A stretch of 64,000 nt of DNA, taken from assembly GCA_001600635.1 (NCBI GenBank), contig BCKL01000006.1, positions 1,125,696 through 1,189,695 of the forward strand, written 5' to 3'. The position numbers were made by a program, and so were the translations under genes. The number at the start of each line of letters is the position of its first letter. The first letter of the stretch is position 1. The notes beneath the pieces are model-generated. The model saw nothing but the letters and a program-made list of their open reading frames with translations. It was not told where the DNA came from and made no database searches. This document shows, one piece after another, positions 1 to 9,336 of this stretch. The stretch comes from Leucosporidium creatinivorum (Eukaryota; Basidiomycota; Microbotryomycetes; Leucosporidiales; Leucosporidiaceae).

Positions 1-420
1 AGAGGCGAGCGAAAGCTCGGCGCTCGACTCGGCTCTGCGCTCAGCATCGCCATCTGCTCCTCGTGTGTACCGGAGTATGGCGAGATACACAACGTACCAG
101 CAAGCAGAGAGAAGACTTGATCGTGTAGCAGCTTGCGCTCAGTTCCAGCTTTCGGCGCCCGCTCTTCCGCTCTCCCGCTCCCGCTCTCGCTCTTTCGACC
201 AACAACCGAGTTGGAGGCGCAACGACGTATCAAACGACTCGATTTTGCACTACATATCTGTCCACTACCACTCTGCTATGTTCTGTGCCCCTGCCTCCCT
301 CTTGCTGCTGCTGCCCACCGCCGAGGCCGGGGGTCGGCGTCCTCGGCGCCCTCTCCTCCCCCTCCTGGTGGACCGACCGCTTTCATCTTGGAGGAGGAGG
401 GGGATATGGACGGCAGTAAC
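1..420 (-). repeat. Diverged partial copy of the 3' end of the LDB1-like gene
   Basis: This stretch resembles 1,060-1,650. Both carry a similar downstream flank (clusters of 'cggcgctcg', 'tctgctcctcgtgtgta'), the block 'acgacgtatcaaacgac' (about 212 and 1,288), and then minus-strand coding for a Lys-Ala-Val-Gly-Pro-Pro-Gly-Gly peptide followed by a Pro-Arg/Gly-Gln tail. In this copy the roughly 200 bases between the 3' flank and that peptide are missing, and the reading frame is not joined to any upstream exons. I infer a truncated tandem duplication of the C-terminal end and 3' UTR of the gene ending at 1,394. The duplicate has no promoter or N-terminus and is very probably non-functional. 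The left limit is the window edge. Confidence 0.6.
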
Positions 421-422
421 AG

Positions 423-917
423 ATGTATGGCCACCAGCAGCACCAGCCTGTGTACCAGCAAGGGTATGGAGTACCAGCAGCAGCAGGGAGGGATGATGGG
501 CGGTGGGATGGGAGGAAGAAGGCAGGGAGGGATGGGGGCAGGTGGCATGGCAATGGGAGTAGGAGGAGGTCTTTTGGGCGGTATGATGCTGGGTAGGTCG
601 CCGGGCTTGTTCCCGGGTCGATGGGAGCGAGTGGAGCGTTTCTCGGCGATGAGGCTGACCTTTCGCCCTCTCGATCTCCCTTTGAACAGGCAACATGATG
701 TCCGATAACAACAACGAGGCCTACCAGGATGTGCGCTCTTCCTCCTTTCCTCTCACTCTACCCTCCGCTGCCCTCGGCGATCGCTCGCTGACTTTCGCCC
801 TCCTTTCCTTCCTCCCTGCTCCCATTCTTCGCATCCTCTCGGAAACAGGGCTAAAACGACGGCAACGACGGCGACGACTACGGCGGAGGAGGGGATGATG
901 GAGGAGGAGGAGAATAA
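423..917 (+). pseudogene. Broken Gly/Met/Gln-rich protein gene (C-terminal part)
   Basis: The plus strand encodes a Tyr/Gln-rich stretch (YGHQQHQPVYQQGYG), then a Gly/Met-rich stretch ending in GGGLLGGMMLG, then a short exon (NMMSDNNNEAYQD) and a third piece rich in Asp and Gly. This order is typical of fungal low-complexity proteins that end in a Gly/Met-rich hydrophobic segment and a Gly/Asp tail. Introns at about 594-689 and 731-848 have good donors, CTGAC branch sites and CAG acceptors. The gene looks damaged: the Tyr/Gln-rich part and the Gly/Met-rich part lie in different frames, and a TAA at 852-854 interrupts the last exon although the same frame stays open to a second stop near 915. 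The N-terminus is replaced by the LDB1-derived duplicate. No function can be assigned. Confidence 0.45.
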
Positions 918-1393
918 TCGGGCGAGCGAGGAGTCGGCTCGGCGGAAGAAGAGAAAGAGAAGGAGAAGGACACGAGGAGATGATGCATAAAGCGTATTGT
1001 AGCACAATGAACTCTCTTTCCAATTAGTCTATGAACACACACACGCACGATGAGCTATTCCTCGCTGCAGAAGCTGAGCGAGAGCGACCGCAGTTCGGCG
1101 CTCGAGTCTCCTCTTCGCTCAGCGTTGACATCTGCTCCTCGTGTGTACTCGAGACTAGCGAGCCCATCCCTAGCAGCAAGCAGAGCGAAATGCCGATCCT
1201 GTAGCGACCTGTTCGCTCAGCTCAGGTCCTATCGGCGCTCGCTGGCTCTCTTGCTCGCCCGAGATGCGAGACTCGAGAAAGAACGACGTATCAAACGACT
1301 TCCTTTCCGTTACTACGTATATGTCCAGTACTACTCTTGCTGTGCTCTGCCCTAACGACGGGCGGGTATCATCCACTCCTCTCCTCCTCCGAG

Positions 1394-4209
1394 CTAACCT
1401 CTCCGATTCCTCGCGCCCCTCCCCTGCGCCTGCGCCACGCCCTGCTGTGCTCCCGCGCCCGCAGCTGGCGCTCCACCGTTCCCACGAGCCACTTTATTCG
1501 GGCTACCGGGCGTCCCTCCCCCTCCCGCTCCATTCTGCTCGTATCCCTCTCCTCCTCCTCCTCCGCCTTCCTGCTGCTGCCCAAGTCCAGGCGTAGGCGT
1601 CCTCGGCGGTCCCCCTCCTGTTCCTCCTGGTGGTCCCACCGCCTTCCTCTTCCCCGCCCCAGCGCCTCCAGGGCTCGGCGGCACCCCTCCTCCTCCTCCT
1701 CTACTCTCGGGCCTCGCTCCCTCCCCTCCCGCTCCGGGGCCAGTAGGAGGTGGCGGTACCGTGGAACTGGCGTAAAAAGGGTTGGTTTGCGGGTTCTGCG
1801 AGGTCGAGGCGATGGGGGCTGTTTGGGGTGCGTTCGTTGGGGGGAAGGGGTTGGAGGGGGGCGCGGGAGGGAGGGAGGAGACCGAGGTGGAGTAGCGGGT
1901 GAGGGATTCTGTGTATACCTGAAAAGTCAGTGGGAGAGGGAGGGAGAAGAAGGGGAGAGAGGACGAACGAAGAGGACCGAAACCCGTTTCGAGCGAAAAG
2001 CCGATGAGCTCGTGTAGTTGTGCTACGGATTCGGCAATCTGTGTTTCATTTGCCCACCAAGATTGTCAGCTCACCTCGAACTCGGGAGAGAGGAAAAAAG
2101 AGGGAGAGAGACGGCCTCACCTCCAAACACCTCATCCCCATCTCCGTAATCCCAAAGCTCCCGACCCTCCCCACACCGCCTCTGAGCTCCCTAATCCCCT
2201 CGACACTGCCCAACCCCTTCATCCTCTCCTCCCTACTCCACCTCTCCCCCGACCCAATCGGCAACTTATGTCCTTTCGTCGGGTCGGTGGGAGTGGCAGG
2301 AGGGTCGGTCGTAGCGGAACTGGCACTCGCCCCACCAGCCGAGCGTCGGCGAGTGAGGGCGCCGGCGAACTTCTTGCCTCCTCCTCCTCCTCCCTGCTTG
2401 GGACTCCCTTCTTGCCCACCTGCTGCCTCCTCCCCCGACCCCGACCCCGAAGCCGACCCTAAAGAGCCGAGCCCACTAAACCCGCCCTCATCGAACCACC
2501 TGACGACCCTCTCCCTGACAACCGCCTCCCTGCTCACAAACTCGTCGTGCCCCCTCGCCTCGAATTCCATGCTCTCGATCCTCAATCCCGCTCCTCCCCC
2601 TCCTGCTCCTGCGCCGTCGAGAGGCGATGAAGGCGAGGAGGAGGAGGAAGAAGGGGCAACGACCACGAAATGCACCGTCAACACCCCCCCTAACTCGACT
2701 TTGGAGCCATCCTCAAACCTCGAATGCCACGTCGCTTCGTCCGCTCTGAGCAAATAACCAACATGCACTCCCCTCGGCGGAGAAGGCGAAGGGGGAGGGG
2801 TAGGGTCCGGGCAGGAGAGGGAGAACTCGCGGATGAAGGAGGGCGAGAGGGTGTGCGAGAGGATGCGTTGGAGGGTGTGGATGTGGAGGAAGCGGGGGAG
2901 GGAGGAGATGGGGATTTCTGGCGACGCGGAGTGGAGGGAGGCGGTTAGCGAGTGAGCGTAGAGAAGACTGGGCTGATCTCCTCGGTTCCCCTTTCTTCTA
3001 CTCGGCAAACTTTTTTCGTTCTCTTCTCGTCTCCTCTGCTCCCTTTGCCCTCCTCTCGGCCCTCTGCAGCCTCGTCCTTCCTCCCCTCCTCACCCCTCGC
3101 CTCGCCTCGCCTCTCCCCGCTCCCCGCTCCCCCCTCCCCCTCCCACATTGCACAACTCACCAAACACCTTATTCAACCCCGCGCCCGGATCAAAGAGGCC
3201 ATACTTGAGTACCGCGGTTTCGGTGAAGTAGGAAGCGACGACGGCGCGGAGGGAGGGGAGGGGGGAGGGTTGCTTTTAAGTCATCCATCGAACGCGGCGC
3301 GGGTGGTGCAGGGAGGGAGGGAGGGTAGGAGAGGGTAGGAGGGAAGGAGAGGTTAGCGAGGAGGAAGGAGAGGGAGGGAGGGAGAGAGATAAGAAACTAA
3401 CCTCGAATGCAATGCTCAGCGCTTCGTTGAAGGCGGTTAGCTTGCTCAATCCGGGGCCGACGGGCGTGGCGGTGGCTGTGAGGGGGCCGTGTCTGTGTTG
3501 CGGTGAATGGAAGGCGAGCGAGACGAGACCGAGAACGAGATCAGCGCCCGAGCCGAGCCGAGCCGAGCGGCGAGAAGAGACGGCGAGAAGGAACTCACCC
3601 CTGCGCCGCGAGACTCGCCGCGAGGGCTAGATCATTCCTCACTGCTCCCTGTACCCCACCAGCGCCCATCGGTCTCGGCACCACCCCAGCTCCACTCGGC
3701 GGCGCAGGTCGATAGCCCGGGGGCATGGGCGGGAGCGGGACAGGCGGCCCCCCTCTCGGATCTGCAGAGTTGTAGGAAGGTGGTAGTGGTGGTCTCTGGG
3801 GTTGAGGTTGAAGTGGTCCTGCGGAGAGGGGCGGGCCAGCGCCGTTGGGTTGGCGGGGTGGGGCTGTAGCTGAGGAAGGGGAAGGATGGGGAGGGAGAGA
3901 GGTTTGGATACGGATGGGTGGTGGTCCTCCTCCTCCCTGCTGTTGAGGATGATAATGCTGCTGAGGAGGAGGCCCGCCCGGCTGAGCTTGAGCTTGAGCT
4001 TGAGCTTGTAATTGTTGCTGGTGTAGCCAGGCTTGATGTTGAGGATGAGAGGGATGAGATGGGGGGATTGAATAGGGTTGTCCTTGTTGTTGTCCTGTAC
4101 CGTTCTGCTGTTGAGGTGCAGCACCTCCTCCATTAGCGCCAGGCGGGGGAGGAGGAGGAGGAGGAGGCCTCGACCCGGGAGGAAGGCGCTGAGGTGGTTG
4201 TTGCTGCAT
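1394..4209 (-). CDS. LDB1: LIM-domain-binding transcriptional regulator (LDB1/Mfg1-like)
   Basis: Multi-exon gene. Exon 1 (4,209-3,599) encodes a Gln/Pro-rich N-terminus beginning MQQQPPQRLPPG. Later exons encode LSKLTAFNEALSIAFE, LRAVVASYFTETAVLKYGLF, then LPRFLHIHTLQRILSHTL, a long segment with VELGGVLTVHFVVVAP and SMEFEARGHDEFVSREAVV, then IAESVAQLHELIGFSLETGF and a Gly/Pro/Ala-rich tail. This is the order of the LIM-bd domain of animal LDB1 and fungal Mfg1/Adn-type regulators. Those proteins are nuclear adaptors that join LIM or other DNA-binding factors (Flo8/Mss11 in yeasts) to control filamentation and adhesion. The start is the first Met after a CTACAG-containing leader. Introns lie near 3,598-3,485, 3,410-3,275, 3,165-2,970, 2,125-2,045 and 1,995-1,920; exact junctions are estimates. 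Family call is firm; partner factors are unknown. Confidence 0.8.
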
Positions 4210-5281
4210 GTTGGAGTGCTGTAGCTGTCTATTCCCGGCCTTAGAAGAGCAGCGACATGATCCGGTACAGAAGCAGCGAGCAGAGAGACGAGGATGTAGG
4301 CAGAGCTCAAAGAAGGAGCGGGCCAAGCTCAAAGCGCGGGTCTCCTTCAGCCAAGTCGAAGCTTGGACAAGAGTTGTAGCTCGATACAGCTTCTTAAAGA
4401 GAGAGCTACAAAGCTACAGATTATACAACTACCCTGCAGTAGCCCCTTTTCTCCTTACCCACCTACAACCCTGCACAAAGGCGGGTTCTTTGTCTCCTCC
4501 CACCCACTGCACCACGCGCCACCCTCTCTCTCGCTGCTGTAGCTCAATCTCTCGCTCCCCTTGAACGTGTAGCTTGATAGTACTAGGTAGCTTCTGCTCT
4601 TAGCCGTTTGCCTAGTCGTCTGCTTTATTTCCTACAGCTCGACAGCAGACGCGCAGACGCTTCCCAGCTCATCTGACGTTCACCTAGTCCAACCACCAGG
4701 CTACAAGGCTACACGAGGGGTAAGCACTCGCTCCTACTCCTATACAAGACCCTCCGCTCACTCGTCAGATCTCTCTTAACCCCCTACAGACCTCAAGATT
4801 GACCTCTAAAGCCCTTGGGCCACAGCAGACTCGCTTGCTCGCTCGGCCAGCTCAGGATCCCGCTTCCCTCGCTCGCTCGAATGGCCGACAACTTGCAACG
4901 GTAAGCTGGCGACTCTATCGTCCTACAGAAGACGAAAAAGCCGGAAAAACGATGTAACTGCAATAGCTGCTGCATCACTTGCACGAAATGGGCCACAAGC
5001 TGGCCTAGGCCGAGCGAAAGAACGCGCCGCTCCCTCTCCCTTCTATAGCACCAGGCTCGCTACCAAGCAGCAGGATAGGACGGGTCATGTCGGTATAGAA
5101 TCGCTGACTCTCTTTCTTCTCTCCCCCTCTCTTCCCTCCCTCCCTGCCGCCGATGCTGCACCTCATCACCCTCCTCGGCGTTCTCCCTCCCTCGGCGCTC
5201 TCTCTCTCCTCCTCCTCTCAACCTCGCACTCGCCATCCAACCTCTCCACTACTCAAATGTACACCATACAACACTCAACAG
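4210..5281. other. Intergenic / divergent promoter region
   Basis: About 1 kb between the start of the LDB1-like gene and the first clear coding of the PNUTS-like gene. It contains many CTACAG/CTGTAG and ACAACT-like words and runs of pyrimidines, but no long or family-like ORF. The last part (about 5,105-5,281) reads as a long intron tail or 5' UTR of the downstream gene: a GCTGAC branch-like site is followed by about 175 bases without any AG. Confidence 0.5.
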
Positions 5282-8200
5282 CTACTCCCACCTCGCCCAC
5301 ACCGCCTGGGACCGATCCTTCCTCTCAAACCCTTCATTCTCCTCCTGGTTCACCTCGCAACTGTCCGAACGCCCTATGCGAGAAGGAGAGCTACTGGTCG
5401 ATTATGTGAGGGAGAGGATCGAGTTGGCTAAGGGGGATCCTTTGAGTGGCGGGGCGGCGGCGACGACGACCGCCGAGACGGAGAGGGAGGAGCAAGTTGA
5501 GGCTGGAGGGCAGAAGGAGGAGGAGGAGGGAGACGTGAATGAGATTTTTGACCTCTCGGGATATGCGCCGGATGAAGCTTCCCCCACCGCCGCCGACGCC
5601 GAGGTCCCCACGACCACCAGCAGCAGCAACGGCTTCCCTCCCTCTGCCTTCTCCTCCTCCTCCTCCTCGACGGCCCCACCGCCAAACCATCTCGCCCACT
5701 CGTCCCTCCTCGCCCACTCGCACTCGCAATCCCCTCAACCTCAACCTCGCTCACCAGCCGCTATTAGCACTTCCTCCTTCTTCTCCAATGGCGGAGGAGG
5801 AGGGAGCATCAACCCTTCTTCCCTTTCCGGCCCCCCTCCTACTTTGAACGGGAACGGCGAGGGCGCGAGCAGCTCGTTGCAGCTGCAGAGGGAATTGGTC
5901 GAGGCGGAGCAGAAGCGTGCCACGGCATCGTCGAAGAAGGAGAAGGAGGTCATCAAGAAGAAACGAGAGCCGAGCGCTGCCGAGCCCGCTCGACCGCCGC
6001 CGCCGGTTAAGAAGGTCAAGACGAATGGCGCTTCTACCACCACCACCAGCAGCAACAGCAGCAGCAGCAAGCCCTCCTCCCGCTCCACGACTCCCCAAGA
6101 AGCACAAGCACACTCCACCTCCCGCGCCACCTCCAGCACTCCCGCTCCCGCTCCCTCCTCCTCCTCCGCACCAACGACCAACGACCCCTCCTCCGACCCG
6201 TGGCTCAAACTCCTCCCGCACCTTCGAACACAAATGACGCCCACCCGCCTAACCCGTTACCCCTCCTCCTCAGCCTCCAAGCTCTCCAAACTGCTTCATC
6301 AATTCCAAGTCGCCCCCTCCTCCTCCTCCTCCTCCTCCTCGGACGGGTCCCTCATCCCCCCCTCCGGTCGGATCGAAGTCCTGCAAGCTCTGCTAGCGAG
6401 TGGAGGGGAAGGGGGAAGTGAGTTTTGGAAAGCCTGGTTGGGGGAGAAGGAGGGGGTTGAGGTGCTGCAGAGTTGGTTGAGTGGGTGCGTTGGGGCGCTG
6501 TTGGGTGGTGGTGGGGGGAAGGGGGGTGAAGCAAGGGAGAGGGAGAGGGAGATGAGGGGGACGGAGGGGGTGATTAAGGTGAGTGAGGTTCGGTTCTCGG
6601 TTTGAGTTCGGTTTGGGAGGCGAGGGCGGGGCGTCTCGCGAATATGGTCTAGGGCTCGGGTTTTGTACAGAGAGAGGATGTAGCGGAAGCGCTGACGGGG
6701 CGGGGCCAGACGCTCGGATCTCGACACGGGCGCTCGACTTGCTGCTCGCTCGGCGCTCGGCGCTGGCTTCCCTCGCTCGCCTTGAAGGAAGGCTTTGACG
6801 GCTCAGCTCGTCCGGCCACGGTGCTTGTGAGATGGGTCTCACCAATTCATCGGATCTCCTCTGATTACTGAACACGAGTTGGGAGAGCGCGCGAGCAGAC
6901 TTACGCTTTCTCTCTCTTCCTTCGCCGAGGAGGCACTCCAACTCAAGACGATGCAGGATGAGCGCATGAAGCTGACTACTCCCTCCCTCCTCTCGCCTTC
7001 CTCTACACCACCTCTCACGCACCCGTCCTCTCTCACCACTTGCTCGCCATCGGCCCAACCTCTTCACCTCCCTCTTTTGACTCGCCGTCGCAGGTCATCG
7101 CCCGCCTCCCCTTCACGCTCGACCACCTTCGCAAGTACAAGAAGATCCCCAGTCGGATCCAGCGGCTCAGTTTGAAGGGTTCGGACGGAGGTGAGTTTTT
7201 TTCGAAACCCGTTTCGGCTCTCCTTCTTCTTCGGTCGGCGGGCGGGCGGAGCGATGGCGCTGACTTATGCCTGCCGCACAAACAGAGCTCAAGACCCTCG
7301 CTACGACGCTTACGGCTCAGTGGGCTAAGATGCAGGCGGACGAGGCGAAGAAGCTTGCTGCTTCGGCTTCGACTGCTGCTTCGACGGCGGCTTCGGGCTC
7401 CTCCTCGTCGGCGTCTGCGGCGGTGAAGAAGGACGCGACTACCAAGGAGAAGGAGGGGGAGAAGAAGAGGAAGGCGGAGGAAACTACTGGTACGTTCGTT
7501 TTTCGCAACTTGGATTTGGGAGCTTCGCGAGTGCGCCGAGCTGACTCTTTCCTCTCTCCTCTCTCTCTCCCTCTCCCTCTCCATCTACGACGCATCTCAA
7601 CAGACGCCAAAAAGAAGCTCAAGCCCACCCCCTCCGCCACCAGACCCAAACCCGCCACCTCCGCCTCCTCCCTCTTCCCCTCCAAGCTCTCCACCTCCTC
7701 CCTCCCTTCCTTCACCAAAAAAGCCCCGGCCCCTGCCCCGGCGGCCTCGACAAACCTCTTCCAAGAAGCCTTCGCCGCGATGCAGGGGAAGAAAGCTGCT
7801 GCTCCCCCTGCTGCTGCTGAAGCGGCGGCAGGGGGAGCGGGAGGGCCAAAAGGGAGGGTCGGCAAGAATGGCAAGAAGATCAAGAGCGTGAGGTGGAGGC
7901 CTGATGATGAGTTGGTCGACGTTAGGGAGATTGAGAGTAGGACGGAGAGTATGGGGTTGCAGTTTGAGGACGAGCATGAGCAGATGAAGATGATGGATGG
8001 GGAGGAGGGCCAGGTCCATGCGCTGCACTTGGAGGAGGAGATGGATGAGGAGATCGACTGGTACGAACCTCAGGGTGAGCTGCTTTCTTCTCCCCGAGGC
8101 TGGTAGCGCCAAGCTGACCCGTTCGCACCCGCGCCGAGCAGACGTCTTCATCCCTCCCGACGCTCAGATCCAACCCTCCACCTCCCCCGCCACGGACCTC

Positions 8201-8467
8201 GAGACCACGCGCGAAGCCACCACCCCCGCATTCGACCTCACCCTCGACCTCCCCGACTCGCCCTCCGAGCCGACAGAGCCCTACACCGCCTCAACCATGC
8301 CGCTCACCATCCCCCTCTCCGTCGAACTGCGCGACGACCCTTCCGTCCAAGCGACCATCGCCCACGCCCAAGCTTCTACTACTCCACTAGGAGGGTTCGC
8401 CGCCAACGAGCAGATCCAAACCCTTCTCGGTCAACTCACTGCTGGAGGATTTAACGCCCGTCCGCCT

Positions 8468-8505
<38 letters not shown>

Positions 8506-9150
8506 TTGGCAGCAGGCGCTACCGCATCAACCCGCTTTCGATCAGAATACGATTGACGCTCTGGCGAATCATGATCCCGAGTTGATTAGGGGGATTGTGG
8601 AGAGTAATTCGGCGTTGCAGGGGTTGGCGGGGCAGTTGGGCCAGTTGGGAGTGTATGGCGAGCAGCCTAGAGTGAGTTTCAAGTCTTGCTACTCTCGAGT
8701 TGAACGTCGGCTGACCTGTTCGGACGCGCAGCAGCAGCAGAACCCTTACGGCGCTCACCCTCCTCCGAACCACGCTCAAGGAGGCGGAGGCTACAACCCC
8801 TACGCCCCTCCGAGCCACAGCGCCTACCCATCAGCATGGGGCAGCTCAGGCCCCGGTCCCAGCCAGCAGCAGTACGGCGGCTACCAGCCTCCTCCACCGA
8901 GCTACGGCCACCCTCCTCCTCAGCAACAGCAGCAACAACAGAGCCGAGGGGAGAGGATGGGAGCGCAGAAGGGGAGGAGGAAGATGGCCGTGCCGTGCAA
9001 GTTCTTCAACCATCCAAAGGGATGCGATAGGGGCGATGCTTGTGAGTTTCTTGGAGTTCGAGGAGGAGAAGAGGAGGAGAAGAGGGAACGCCGAGCTGAC
9101 TTTTTCGCTTTCGTTTCGCAGGCCCTTTCATCCACGATAGGAACGTCTGA
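5282..9150 (+). CDS. PPN1: PNUTS/Ppn1-like PP1 regulatory subunit (TFIIS-N domain, RVxF-type motif, CCCH finger)
   Basis: Exons in order encode: a segment with AHTAWDRSFLSNPSFSSWF; a Ser/Pro-rich region; a helical region LLPHLRTQMTPTRLTRYPSS to WKAWLGEKEGVEVLQSWL; a TFIIS N-terminal (LW)-like part with ARLPFTLDHLRKYKKIPSRI; a Lys-rich linker; the motif KKIKSVRWRPDDELVDVREI, which fits the RVxF-type PP1-docking site of PNUTS; a 12-residue Gln tract; and a final CCCH zinc finger C-x8-C-x5-C-x3-H, ending CPFIHDRNV. This order matches animal PNUTS (PPP1R10) and fission yeast Ppn1, nuclear PP1 targeting subunits working with cleavage/polyadenylation and Pol II termination. The final exon joins by a phase-1 intron (about 9,042-9,122). 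The 5' end is unsettled: the first ATG in frame is 5,376, but coding-like sequence runs upstream. Junctions between 6,581 and 7,091 are unresolved. Confidence 0.75.
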
Positions 9151-9336
9151 GGAGGAGGAGAGGAGTCTGTTGCACAGTTTTTTGTACCTAGTCGTAGTCG
9201 AGATGTGCCCAGTCAGCAGCAATAGCATCTACCCACCGTTTTGTTCGCCCTTCACTGCTCGCCGAGCTTCGCGAGCGCTCTCGACGCGAACAAGCGACCC
9301 CTAGAATACTGATACACTACAGCGCTTTACAATCTA

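Noticed and set aside
265-1684. Long overlapping Arg/Ser/Pro-rich frames on both strands
   Set aside because: GC-rich low-complexity sequence gives long open frames in several frames; only those matching exon structure or a family were kept.
8470-8502. CAG run in the PNUTS-like gene as an unstable repeat
   Set aside because: About 12 Gln codons is ordinary for fungal regulatory proteins; length variation cannot be judged from one sequence.
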